This document shows, piece by piece, positions 33,513-41,281 of a stretch of DNA of 64,000 bases; the first letter of the stretch is position 1; each line of letters opens with the position of its first letter. The notes beneath the pieces were generated by a model, which saw only the letters and a list, made by a program, of their open reading frames with translations, was not told where the DNA came from and ran no database searches. The DNA is from RGIG8775 sp045128735 (lineage in GTDB: Bacteria > Bacillota > Clostridia > Oscillospirales > CAG-272), in assembly GCA_045128735.1 (NCBI GenBank), contig JBGVRT010000133.1, positions 1-64,000 on the forward strand, read 5' to 3'. A program made the translations under genes and the position numbers.

Positions 33513-34256
33513 TTAAAGCTTTCTTATATGAAGTCCGCCGTCAACTATGAAGGATTCGCCCGTGGTATAAGCAAACGTGCCGTCAACAAGTGCGCCAACC
33601 GCCTTCGCCACATCCTCGGGATAGCCCCAACGTCCTGTGGGAACAAGTCCGTCGGCAATTTTGGCGTCGTATTTATCCTTGACCTTTTCGGTCATTTCGG
33701 TATAGATTATACCGGGGCAAACCTCGTTTACAAGTATTCCCTCACCTGCAAGTCTGTCGGCAAAAAGCTTGGTCATCATTGACACGCCCGCCTTTGAAAT
33801 GCAATACTCTCCGCGAGAAGTTGAGCTTGTATAAGCCGACACCGACGAAATATTTACGATATATCCCTTTATTCCTGCTCTTACCATTCGGTTTGCCACG
33901 TCCTGCGTAAGGAAAAACGTTCCCTTTGAGTTGATTCCCATAACGTAGTCATAGCTTTCCTCGGTCATTTCGAGAATGTCGCGTCTCTCCTTGGGCGCAA
34001 CGCCCGCAACGTTGACGAGGGCATCTATTCTGCCGTACTTTTCAAGCGCGGTATCAACAAGCTTCTTTCTGTCCTCCGCGGAAGAAAGGTCGCCCGAAAC
34101 GTAGATAAATTTATCGCCCAGTTTTTCAAACTGCTCTTTTACGCTTTCATAGGGGCGGCGGTTCATTCCGACCACAAAAAAGCCCTTATTTACAAGCTCT
34201 TCCACCGTGGCAAAGCCTATTCCGCCCGCCGCGCCCGTTACTATTGCAACCTTCAT
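33513..34256 (-). CDS. Short-chain dehydrogenase/reductase, FabG-like
   Basis: NAD(P)-dependent SDR of 247 residues. Cofactor motif TGAAGGIG (residues 8-15), NVAGVAP, catalytic Ser in NISSVSAYT, and YCISK with the catalytic Tyr and Lys. The C-terminal VDGGLHIRKL end is typical. Likely a ketone/alcohol oxidoreductase on a small molecule rather than fatty acid synthesis, judging from the neighbouring ene-reductase and flavoprotein. ATG start with AGGA; four bases separate its stop from the next start. Confidence 0.9.
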   Translation of the reverse strand: MKVAIVTGAAGGIGFATVEELVNKGFFVVGMNRRPYESVKEQFEKLGDKFIYVSGDLSSAEDRKKLVDTALEKYGRIDALVNVAGVAPKERRDILEMTEESYDYVMGINSKGTFFLTQDVANRMVRAGIKGYIVNISSVSAYTSSTSRGEYCISKAGVSMMTKLFADRLAGEGILVNEVCPGIIYTEMTEKVKDKYDAKIADGLVPTGRWGYPEDVAKAVGALVDGTFAYTTGESFIVDGGLHIRKL

Positions 34257-34266
34257 TATTATATCC

Positions 34267-35586
34267 TCAATTCATACAGAATTTTTTGTAGAGAGGTGCG
34301 TAGACCTCGCCGTCTCTTATAACGCATCCCGGTGTGCCACCGGGCTTTCTCATTATTTCACTGCATTTTCCGCAGGCTATGCAAACCTTTTTGGGGTCAA
34401 GTCCGCCCGTGATGCAAATATCCTTTGCAAGATTGGGATAAGCGAGAGTCTCTCTGCCATAGCCCGCAAAATCAAATTTGCCCTCGCCGATATACGCGGC
34501 AACCACATTGGGAGACATTGCACCGAGGTAGCTGAGACCCGACGAAATAATCGGTGTTCCCTTTACCGATTCGGCAACCTCAGCTATACCGTCAAGCATA
34601 CGCTTTACGCCTGCGATAGGAGGTTCGGGGTGCTCGTAAGTGCCGCGGGCAAAAGGACGGTTAACGTGGGGGTTAACGTATGGGTTGCCCATTGTGATGT
34701 TTATAAGAGGCATTCCAAGCTTTACAAGCTCGGCACAAAGCATTTTCGCCTCGGTAAAGTCGGGAGTGAGTCCCTGCCCCTCGTTTACGCCAAAGCCGTA
34801 TGGGTACTCGAAGCCGTCGTATGCGTTCATTCGCGTTGTAACGATAAAGTCACCGCCGCAATTTTCAAGTGCGCCCTTAACCGAATCGCGAAGAAGTCTT
34901 GTGCGTTTTTCAAAGCTTCCGCCATATCTTCCCTCGCGGTTGTACGCCGAAAGAAGCTCGCAAAGCAGATATCTGTGACAGCACTTAATATCTCCGCCGT
35001 CAAATCCTGCCTTTTGGGCAAGAAGCGCGCCGTTTACAAGTGCTTCGCCTACGCGGTCAAGATACTCGTCGGTGAGTATTCGGCTTTTATCAATCGGATT
35101 GTCCTTTTCAAACAGAGGATTGTTATAGGCAATAAGCGGAGCAGGTGTACCCTCGGGCTTACTGTATCTTCCCGAATGGGTAAGCTGACAGATAACCAAT
35201 GGCTCATATCCGTTTGTCTTAAGGCATCTTTCCTTTATGTCCGCAACGATTTTCTTGAAGGAATCAAGCGTATTATTATTTATGTACATTTGGCGAGGAT
35301 TGGCTCTGCCCTCTTTGAGCACCGCGGTAGCCTCAAACCACACTATTCCCGCGCCGCCCTCAGCAAAGCGCATATATCTGCGGATCGTCAGCTCGTCGGG
35401 TGCGCCCTCGCGCGTTCCGTCACAGCCCTCCATTGCCTGATATACAAGGCGGTTACTTACTGTTTTTCCGTTGACGGTAAGCGGAGCTTTAAGCACCGAG
35501 GTGTCGTCGCTCACGGGAAGAGTTATGCCCGCATCGGCACAGAGGCGTTCAAGCTCGGCTTTGGTATTCGGAACCGAATAATTCAT
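34267..35586 (-). CDS. NADH:flavin oxidoreductase (old yellow enzyme family)
   Basis: FMN-dependent ene-reductase of 439 residues with an OYE barrel: RLVYQAMEGCDGT, IVWFEATAV, QLTHSGRYS, GFDGGDIKCCHRYLLCELLS and ISSGLSYLG. Near the C-terminus CIACGKCSEIMRKPGGTPGC gives a CX2CX2CX12C cluster like the [4Fe-4S] site of 2,4-dienoyl-CoA reductase and BaiCD-type enzymes. Unlike those (about 640-670 residues) it lacks the C-terminal FAD/NAD(H) domain, so electrons must come from a partner. First gene of the minus-strand redox operon, divergent from an AraC regulator. Confidence 0.88.
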   Translation of the reverse strand: MNYSVPNTKAELERLCADAGITLPVSDDTSVLKAPLTVNGKTVSNRLVYQAMEGCDGTREGAPDELTIRRYMRFAEGGAGIVWFEATAVLKEGRANPRQMYINNNTLDSFKKIVADIKERCLKTNGYEPLVICQLTHSGRYSKPEGTPAPLIAYNNPLFEKDNPIDKSRILTDEYLDRVGEALVNGALLAQKAGFDGGDIKCCHRYLLCELLSAYNREGRYGGSFEKRTRLLRDSVKGALENCGGDFIVTTRMNAYDGFEYPYGFGVNEGQGLTPDFTEAKMLCAELVKLGMPLINITMGNPYVNPHVNRPFARGTYEHPEPPIAGVKRMLDGIAEVAESVKGTPIISSGLSYLGAMSPNVVAAYIGEGKFDFAGYGRETLAYPNLAKDICITGGLDPKKVCIACGKCSEIMRKPGGTPGCVIRDGEVYAPLYKKFCMN

Positions 35587-35610
35587 ATAAATTCTCCTTT
35601 TTGTTTTTTA

Positions 35611-35692
35611 AGCAACTTTTCACAAATACATTATACATCAAGCCATCCCTTTTTTCTATAACAAATTTGCGATTTTTTATATAAAAGTTGCT
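35611..35692. promoter_or_regulatory. Inverted repeat and divergent promoters in the regulator gap
   Basis: AGCAACTTTT (35611-35620) and its complement (35683-35692) flank the control region. A minus-strand promoter for the ene-reductase operon uses TATAAT at 35630-35635 with a weak TAGAAA at 35653-35658. The repeat is a candidate binding site for the divergently encoded AraC regulator. Confidence 0.5.
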
Positions 35693-35709
35693 ATTTGACA
35701 AAAAATCTA

Positions 35710-35738
35710 TGTACAAAAACTCTTTTTTGATGTATAAT
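35710..35738 (+). promoter_or_regulatory. Promoter for the AraC-type gene
   Basis: TGTACA (35710-35715), 17 bases, TATAAT (35733-35738). The -10 region, TTGATGTATAAT, is identical in sequence to that of the divergent promoter. Confidence 0.6.
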
Positions 35739-35779
35739 TATATAAAATGGATATATTAAACTTGTCACGGAGGTATGTT

Positions 35780-36604
35780 ATGTCCTGTATTCAAGGAATG
35801 GAGCATATTATTTTTTCCGATAGCAACAGCGGAATACTCCCACACGTTCACCACAACGTGCATCAGGTATTCTTTATAATGAAGGGCGAGGTAGACATCA
35901 AAATAGAAGACAAGCATTATTTTATCACGCGCCCAACGGCTGTCTTTGTAAACAATTTTGAAAGGCACTCGTTCACAGCGTCAAACGGTGAATTTTCCCG
36001 TTTTTGCATCTCTCTTTCCCCGTCCAAAATAAAACAGGAAATAAAGAACGACAAGCTTCTCTCAATAATATCCAACCGTCCCGAGCACTTTTGCCACTGT
36101 ATAGACGTGACGGACATTGAGCCGCTTCTGACACCTATGTTATGGGAAATTCTCAAAGAAAAAAAAGCTCATTATTCCGAATATCCCGAAAACGCCTCGG
36201 CACTTCTTCGCTGCGTATTCGTCGCACTTTACAGACATTCGCCCAAATCCTTTCCGTTTGAGGACAACAACATAAGCTCTACCGTACAAAAAATAAAGAT
36301 GAAAATTGAAACCGAGCTTGCCGGCGAGCAAACGCTTGACGACCTCGCCGACGAATTTCACATCAGCCGCTATTATCTTGCCCACGCGTACAAGCAGGTC
36401 ACCGGCTACAGCATAAAAAATTACCGTATGCTCTGCAGAATAGCCGAGGCGCGGGAGCTTTTGACAAACACATCGCTTTCGGTTTCGCAGATAAGTGAGC
36501 ACATCGGTTTTCCCGATGCCAGCAATTTTTCCAAATATTTTAAGAAAAAAACGGGATACACGCCGTCGCAATACAGAAACATTCACAAAGGAGAAGAAAT
36601 ATGA
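35780..36604 (+). CDS. AraC family transcriptional regulator
   Basis: 274-residue regulator: N-terminal cupin (GILPHVHHNVHQVFFIMKGEVD; FITRPTAVFVNNFERHSF) and C-terminal double helix-turn-helix (LDDLADEFHISRYYLAHAYKQ; SQISEHIGFPDASNFSKYFKKKTG). The ATG at 35780 is preceded by GGAGG with a six-base spacer; an in-frame ATG at 35747 lies too near the promoter. Its stop overlaps the start of the hydroxyacid dehydrogenase gene (ATGA). It is divergent from the ene-reductase operon and probably controls it. Confidence 0.9.
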   Translation: MSCIQGMEHIIFSDSNSGILPHVHHNVHQVFFIMKGEVDIKIEDKHYFITRPTAVFVNNFERHSFTASNGEFSRFCISLSPSKIKQEIKNDKLLSIISNRPEHFCHCIDVTDIEPLLTPMLWEILKEKKAHYSEYPENASALLRCVFVALYRHSPKSFPFEDNNISSTVQKIKMKIETELAGEQTLDDLADEFHISRYYLAHAYKQVTGYSIKNYRMLCRIAEARELLTNTSLSVSQISEHIGFPDASNFSKYFKKKTGYTPSQYRNIHKGEEI

Positions 36605-37602
36605 AAAGCATCTACCTTGCAAACCAAAATCAGATAGACTACGTTTACTCTGAGGAGACCAAGAGCTACCTCGAACAGATTGCGGAGCTTTCAAAAACCG
36701 ACTGCTACAGAAGAGACGATCTGCTTGCAAATCCCCAAAAATTTGCTGACGTGGAATACGTTTTTTCCACCTGGTCTATGCCCGCAATGACCGAGGAGGA
36801 AATAAAGAAGTGCCTTCCCTCGCTTAAGGCTGTATTTTACGGAGCAGGCTCCGTGCAAACCTTTGCGCGTCCCTTTATGGCGCGTGGAGTAAAGATATTC
36901 AGCGCGTGGGCGGCAAACGCCGTACCCGTTGCCGAGTATACGGTGGCACAGATAATCCTCGCCTGCAAAGGCTTCTTCCGCGCCTGCACTCTCGCTTCGG
37001 CTAATAAGCGCAAGGAAGCGCAAAAGCACTCGGTCTCCTGCCCCGGCAACTACGGTTGCAAGGTTGGACTTATCGGAGTTGGAATGATAGGCAGTCTTGT
37101 TGCCGAGATGCTCAAGGCATACAATCACAAGATTCTCGCGTTCGCCCCCTTCTGCTCGCAGGAAAAAGCCGACAAGCTTGGCGTGGAGCTTTGCTCGCTT
37201 GAACGCATTTTCTCCGAGTGTCAGGTAATATCCAACCATCTTGCCAACAATCCACAGACCGTAGGTATGCTCAACTATGAGCTTTTCAAACTGATGAAAC
37301 CCAACGCCATCTTCCTCAACACAGGTCGCGGAGCGCAGGTGGTAGAGCTCGACCTTGCCCGCGCTATGGCGGAAAAGCCCGATGCAACCGCTATTCTTGA
37401 CGTTACCTTCCCCGAGCCTATTCAAGATGGTAATCCTCTGCTTTTGCTTGAAAACGTTTATCTCACTCCACACATAGCCGGAAGTCAGGCAGACGAGGTA
37501 CACCGTATGGCTGAATATATGGCAGAGGAGTTCAAGGCGTTTACAAACGGAGAACCCACAAAATACGAGGTCTCCGAAAAAATGCTTGATACAATGGCGT
37601 AA
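36601..37602 (+). CDS. D-2-hydroxyacid dehydrogenase family protein
   Basis: NAD-dependent dehydrogenase of 333 residues. The Rossmann motif GLIGVGMIGS is at about residues 154-163; catalytic residues are suggested by FLNTGRGAQ (Arg), DVTFPEPIQ (Glu region) and YLTPHIAGS (His). The N-terminal half is diverged from PGDH/LdhA types. Substrate unknown; reduction of a 2-keto acid or a related ligand is expected. Cotranscribed with, and overlapping, the AraC gene, so it may belong functionally to the divergent redox operon. Confidence 0.85.
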   Translation: MKSIYLANQNQIDYVYSEETKSYLEQIAELSKTDCYRRDDLLANPQKFADVEYVFSTWSMPAMTEEEIKKCLPSLKAVFYGAGSVQTFARPFMARGVKIFSAWAANAVPVAEYTVAQIILACKGFFRACTLASANKRKEAQKHSVSCPGNYGCKVGLIGVGMIGSLVAEMLKAYNHKILAFAPFCSQEKADKLGVELCSLERIFSECQVISNHLANNPQTVGMLNYELFKLMKPNAIFLNTGRGAQVVELDLARAMAEKPDATAILDVTFPEPIQDGNPLLLLENVYLTPHIAGSQADEVHRMAEYMAEEFKAFTNGEPTKYEVSEKMLDTMA

Positions 37603-37645
37603 ATAAAAAATATTTCAAAAATATAAAAAAGTTTTCAAAAACCTA

Positions 37646-37674
37646 TTGACAAAACAAAATAAATGTGGTAAAAT
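37646..37674 (+). promoter_or_regulatory. Promoter for rplJ-rplL
   Basis: TTGACA (37646-37651), 17 bases, TAAAAT (37669-37674), again preceded by TGTGG. Confidence 0.88.
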
Positions 37675-37682
37675 CACTCTGT

Positions 37683-37760
37683 TATCCAAAGACAGCAGGT
37701 TTCCGTAAAAGCAATGCTTCCCTGCCGAGGACAGATTTTAACTTTATATTTTGAGTTTTT
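37683..37760 (+). promoter_or_regulatory. Ribosomal protein L10 leader
   Basis: The leader contains AAAGACAGCAGGT and, downstream, CCCTGCCGAGGACAG; AGCAGG pairs with CCTGC, matching the L10 leader (binding site of the L10-L12 complex) that precedes rplJ in Firmicutes. Together with the terminator just downstream it forms an autoregulatory attenuator. Confidence 0.85.
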
Positions 37761-37808
37761 ATCTTTCCTTGCGCAAAGCTATGCTTTAACGGAGGAAAGA
37801 TTTTTTTA
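37761..37808 (+). terminator. Attenuator terminator in the rplJ leader
   Basis: ATCTTTCCT and AGGAAAGAT (37761-37769 and 37793-37801) pair and are followed by seven T. It lies 34 bases before rplJ and directly after the L10 leader. Confidence 0.88.
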
Positions 37809-37841
37809 TCCTGTATTTCACATTGGGAGGTGAAAAACAAA

Positions 37842-38405
37842 ATGCCGAGCAATTCCATACTCGAACAAAAGAAAAAGCTCGTTTCCGAGCTTGCTGAGGA
37901 GATTAAAAATTCGGTAAGCGGTGTACTTGTTAACTATCAGGGTATCACCGTTGATGACGACACAAAGATGCGTAAGGCTCTCCGTGAGGCGGGTGTTAAG
38001 TACAAGGTCGTTAAGAATTCTCTTACAGGCAGAGCTTGTGACGAAGTAGGTTTTGGCGATATGAAGCAGTACCTCGTAGGTATGACAGCTATCGCTATCA
38101 GTGAGAGTGACGCAGTCGCTCCCGCAAAGGTACTCAAAGAGTACGCTGAGAAGGTTGAGTCCTTCACAATTCTTGCAGGTTACGTTGACGGTGCGGTTAT
38201 CGATGCCAAGACCGTTGAGGCTCTTGCAGAGATCCCCTCGAAGGAAGTTCTTATTGCGAAGTTCCTTGGAAGCATCCAGTCTCCTCTTTACAACTTTGCA
38301 TACGCTATCAAGGCTGTTGCAGACAAGAAGGCAGAGGGTGGCGAAGAGGCTCCCGCAGCAGAAGCACCCGCAGCAGAGGCAGCAGAAGCTCCTGCAGCAG
38401 AGTAA
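37842..38405 (+). CDS. rplJ: 50S ribosomal protein L10
   Basis: Ribosomal stalk base protein that anchors L7/L12. 187 residues: SILEQKKKLVSELAEEIKN, GVLVNYQGITVDDDTKMRKALREAGV in segments, KVVKNSLTGRA, and a C-terminal helix for L12 dimers, followed by an Ala/Pro/Glu-rich tail. The ATG at 37842 is chosen; an in-frame GTG at 37830 overlaps the GGAGG site. Autoregulated through its leader. rplK and rplA are not upstream. Confidence 0.96.
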   Translation: MPSNSILEQKKKLVSELAEEIKNSVSGVLVNYQGITVDDDTKMRKALREAGVKYKVVKNSLTGRACDEVGFGDMKQYLVGMTAIAISESDAVAPAKVLKEYAEKVESFTILAGYVDGAVIDAKTVEALAEIPSKEVLIAKFLGSIQSPLYNFAYAIKAVADKKAEGGEEAPAAEAPAAEAAEAPAAE

Positions 38406-38512
38406 TTTTGCACAACATTGCAGTTTAACTGCTTAATTTTCGGGGCGCGGCTCCCCAAAAGACCGCAAAAAAATTTTTAACACACTAATTGATTATTAGG
38501 AGGATTACGAAA

Positions 38513-38884
38513 ATGGCTAATATCGCAGCTATTATTGAAGAAATCAAAGGTTTGACTATCCTTGAGCTTAACGATCTTGTTAAGGCTGTTGAGGAAGAGT
38601 TCGGTGTATCCGCAGCTGCTCCTGTTGGAGTTGTAGCTGTTGCAGGCGGTGCAGCACCCGCTGCTGAGGAGAAGACAGAGTTTGACGTTGTTCTTGCATC
38701 TGCAGGCGGCAACAAGCTCGCTGTTATCAAGGTTGTTCGTGAGATCACAGGTCTTGGTCTTAAGGACGCTAAGGACCTTGTTGAGGCAGCTCCCAAGGCT
38801 ATCAAGGAAGGCGCTTCCAAGGACGAGGCAGAGGCTATCAAGAAGCAGCTTGAAGAGGCTGGCGCATCTGTTGAGCTTAAGTAA
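38513..38884 (+). CDS. rplL: 50S ribosomal protein L7/L12
   Basis: Stalk protein recruiting translation factors. 123 residues: N-terminal dimerisation domain (ANIAAIIEEIKGLTILELNDLVKAVEE across residues 2-28), an Ala-rich hinge, and the C-terminal domain with KTEFDVVL, NKLAVIKVVREITGLGLKDAK and LVEAAPKAIKEG. ATG at 38513 with AGGAGG upstream. Strong terminators follow; rpoB, the usual next gene, is absent. Confidence 0.98.
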   Translation: MANIAAIIEEIKGLTILELNDLVKAVEEEFGVSAAAPVGVVAVAGGAAPAAEEKTEFDVVLASAGGNKLAVIKVVREITGLGLKDAKDLVEAAPKAIKEGASKDEAEAIKKQLEEAGASVELK

Positions 38885-38947
38885 TTTAAGATTACAAACT
38901 CACACATACTTGTATAGTTTTACCTGCTGTACGGGTTGAATAACCAA

Positions 38948-38976
38948 CCGCCGCTGAGTGTTCAGCGGCGGTTTTT
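38948..38976 (+). terminator. Terminator after rplL
   Basis: CCGCCGCTGA and TCAGCGGCGG (ten pairs, four-base loop) followed by TTTTTCTT. Confidence 0.95.
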
Positions 38977-38992
38977 CTTGTATAAAAATGTA

Positions 38993-39020
38993 TGACACCA
39001 ATTTATTGGTGTCATTTTTT
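38993..39020 (+). terminator. Second terminator after rplL
   Basis: TGACACCAAT and ATTGGTGTCA (ten pairs, two-base centre) followed by six T. Confidence 0.75.
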
Positions 39021-39025
39021 CACAC

Positions 39026-39062
39026 AAAAAAGGGACTGATTCTAAAAAATCAACCCCTTTTT
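39026..39062 (-). terminator. Terminator of the lipoprotein gene
   Basis: On the minus strand GGGGTTGATT and AATCAGTCCC pair (ten pairs including two wobbles) around a six-base loop, followed by six T. It lies just past the lipoprotein stop codon. Confidence 0.75.
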
Positions 39063-39066
39063 ACTT

Positions 39067-40413
39067 TTACAACCCGTAAGTATCCAAATATTTTCTTATC
39101 GCTTCAAGAGGGATTACGTGGCTGTTTTCATATTCGACCGCTTCCTCCGAAAGCGTACCGCACTGTATTCCCACAAGTCCAAGCTCCATACTGAACACAG
39201 GACGTCCGCTTATCTTCACGTCGGTTTGCGCGTTATGCACCATCATATCGAATCTTATATCTCCCGCATTTGAGCCTATATCGCTATGCAAGATCCTCTC
39301 ATATGTCAGCACCTCGCCAAAGCTTGGAGCAACACCGCGTTCGGTAAAGCTTGCTATAGCTATATTCTCGCCTATCTCGGGAGGCACGTTAGCCATGGGC
39401 GCAACTTCAAGCATACGCTCACCTTTCTCAAAGTAGAGAACCGCAAGATTATATCCGACACTGCTATGCTTAAGCGATGCCTTATAGGCGTGACCGTAGG
39501 AATCCAGAACAGTATAAGACACGTTTTCGTATCCCTTGCGCTTTTCAACAAGATCATCGGTAGTCAGAACGTAGTAATATCCCGACCCGTCCTTGATTAT
39601 AACGCCCTCCCCTTCCTTTTCGTGGGAGGTGATCTCAATCATACCCATAACGAGAGAGGTGTAGCTTTTAGTTATAATCTTAACCGAGGTATTCGCTGCT
39701 TTAGCTTGCACCATCTGCCCCATTCTGATATAGTCAAGGGCATAGGCGGCGTAAAGGACGATATCGTCGCTCACCTTTGTATTTTCGAAGTCAAAGCGCT
39801 GAGTACATTCGGGGTCAGTAAACCAACCGTCAAAATCGTAGCCGTCTTTCTGCGGAATTTCGGGCTCTTTTAGAAGCGTACGCCACTCCACGACCTCCAT
39901 TTTCGGAGCGTCACCATTATTGAAAACGTATGTAATATTATAATAGAAGGTATTTACTCGATACGCATCGCGCGACTCGGTTACGCCCGAATATTTTACC
40001 TTGATAACCTCGAAGCTATCGCGGACGTTATCCGATATATCTGCCGAAAGCGCAAACTCGGTATTTGCGGGGATATCCGCATTAAGAGACGCCCTATAAG
40101 TGCCTACCAGCTTACCTGTGGCGTTATAAAAATCTATAACCGCCGACACCTCGTTAAGTGACGAGAGACATTTGCTGTATACGTTTATAGTGTTCGTTCT
40201 GAAAAGCGAAAATTCTTCTCCGAGTCCGTCAGGTCCTTGGGTGGTTATTTCGTAACTGTTGAGCACGAAAAACTCATCGGTTATCTCGAAGGTTTTTACG
40301 GCTTCATCCTCGGTGGTTTCAATCGGGTCAACCGGAGGTCCTCCGCACCCGAAGAGTGCACCGGCGAGGCAAAGAACACCGAGCAGTAGCAAAAAAAGCT
40401 TAATTTTCTTCAT
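39067..40413 (-). CDS. Lipoprotein with InlB-type repeat and trypsin-like fold lacking catalytic residues
   Basis: 448-residue surface lipoprotein. Signal peptide with lipobox LFGC (Cys at about 23). A middle region of unknown fold is followed at about residues 185-225 by a Listeria-Bacteroides (InlB B) repeat (DGYDFDGWFTDPECTQRF). The last 200 residues align by eye with an HtrA-type serine protease: GEGVIIKDGSGYYYVLTTDDLV for GSGVII..VLTNNHVV, YNLAVLYFE for DLAVLKV, and ISGRPVFSMELGLVGI for GNSGGPLxNxxGxVVGI. The catalytic His and Asp are replaced by Asp and Asn, so it is probably a non-catalytic binding protein. Function unknown. Confidence 0.7.
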   Translation of the reverse strand: MKKIKLFLLLLGVLCLAGALFGCGGPPVDPIETTEDEAVKTFEITDEFFVLNSYEITTQGPDGLGEEFSLFRTNTINVYSKCLSSLNEVSAVIDFYNATGKLVGTYRASLNADIPANTEFALSADISDNVRDSFEVIKVKYSGVTESRDAYRVNTFYYNITYVFNNGDAPKMEVVEWRTLLKEPEIPQKDGYDFDGWFTDPECTQRFDFENTKVSDDIVLYAAYALDYIRMGQMVQAKAANTSVKIITKSYTSLVMGMIEITSHEKEGEGVIIKDGSGYYYVLTTDDLVEKRKGYENVSYTVLDSYGHAYKASLKHSSVGYNLAVLYFEKGERMLEVAPMANVPPEIGENIAIASFTERGVAPSFGEVLTYERILHSDIGSNAGDIRFDMMVHNAQTDVKISGRPVFSMELGLVGIQCGTLSEEAVEYENSHVIPLEAIRKYLDTYGL

Positions 40414-40454
40414 AATTCAAATCCCTATTTCTTTAGTGATTTTCGCCGCATTTA

Positions 40455-41183
40455 TTACATAAAAAGGCAAAGCAACATTGGCAAGAAGATAGCGGGAATG
40501 TAATTCATCAATTTTATTTTGGTTATTCCGAGAAGATTAAGGGCTATGCCTATTATAAGCAACGAGCCTACCGCAGTCATCTCGGTTATGACCGTGGGGT
40601 TAAGCAGGGGCTGAATCCACTGCGCCAAAAGCGTTATTGCGCCTTGGTACAAAAGCACCATTACAGCCGACAGCATTACGCCGAAGCCCATAGATGCCGA
40701 AAAAACCACCGACGAAATACCGTCGAGTATTGATTTGGCATACTGTGTGGAGTGGTCACCCGTAAGTCCGCTTTCAAGCGAGCCCGTAACTGCCATTGCG
40801 CCAACGCAGAACAGCAGCGTAGCGCTTACGAAGCCCTGCGACACGTTACCGAAGCGGTTGCGTGTTTTCTTCTCCACGAAATCACCCAAACGCGTAATTT
40901 TTCCGTCGAGGTCAAGCAGAGTACCTATAAGCGCGCCAAGTGCCATTGAAACGATGGTAATAAGGACGTTTTGCGCTTTTATCGCGCCTTGGATACCAAT
41001 GAGCAGGACACAGAAGCCCACGCCCGTCATAAGCGCATCCGAGATTTTTTTGCCCATTCCCTCGTCTGCGACCTCTGCTTTTTCTTTAACGGATGTAAAG
41101 CGGTGCACAAGCAATCCCACAAACGAGCCGCACATAATTGCGAGCGCATTTACAATTGCGCCCCAAAGGCTGAAATTTTCCAT
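40455..41183 (-). CDS. DUF554 family membrane protein
   Basis: 242-residue integral membrane protein of the DUF554 (YdfK/YqgA) family, with about seven hydrophobic segments. It begins GAIVNALAIMCGSFVGLLVH, and contains CVGAMAVTGSLESGLTGDHS, ISSVVFSASMGFGVMLSA and the C-terminal NLLGITKIKLMNYIPAIFLPMLL, all characteristic. Transport or other activity is not established. Located between ftsZ and the lipoprotein gene, ATG start behind AGGA. Confidence 0.9.
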   Translation of the reverse strand: MENFSLWGAIVNALAIMCGSFVGLLVHRFTSVKEKAEVADEGMGKKISDALMTGVGFCVLLIGIQGAIKAQNVLITIVSMALGALIGTLLDLDGKITRLGDFVEKKTRNRFGNVSQGFVSATLLFCVGAMAVTGSLESGLTGDHSTQYAKSILDGISSVVFSASMGFGVMLSAVMVLLYQGAITLLAQWIQPLLNPTVITEMTAVGSLLIIGIALNLLGITKIKLMNYIPAIFLPMLLCLFM

Positions 41184-41231
41184 TTTATTTTCCTGTTTCC
41201 AATTCTGAGGTCATACTCAGTATACATACCC

Positions 41232-41275
41232 AAAGACTTCGGGCAAAAGCTTTTACGCACCCGCCCGAAGTCTTT
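41232..41275 (-). terminator. Terminator after ftsZ
   Basis: AAAGACTTCGGGC (41232-41244) and GCCCGAAGTCTTT (41263-41275) form a 13-base stem just past the ftsZ stop codon. Confidence 0.8.
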
Positions 41276-41281
41276 AATTAT

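Noticed and set aside
34207..35661. 484-codon plus-strand open frame
   Set aside because: Antisense to the ene-reductase gene and without a plausible start signal.
35..39060. Shared word AAAAATCAACCCCTT near 35 and 39046
   Set aside because: At 39 kb it is part of a terminator stem; at the left edge no such hairpin forms. A single shared 15-base word in AT-rich DNA is not enough to claim a repeat family.
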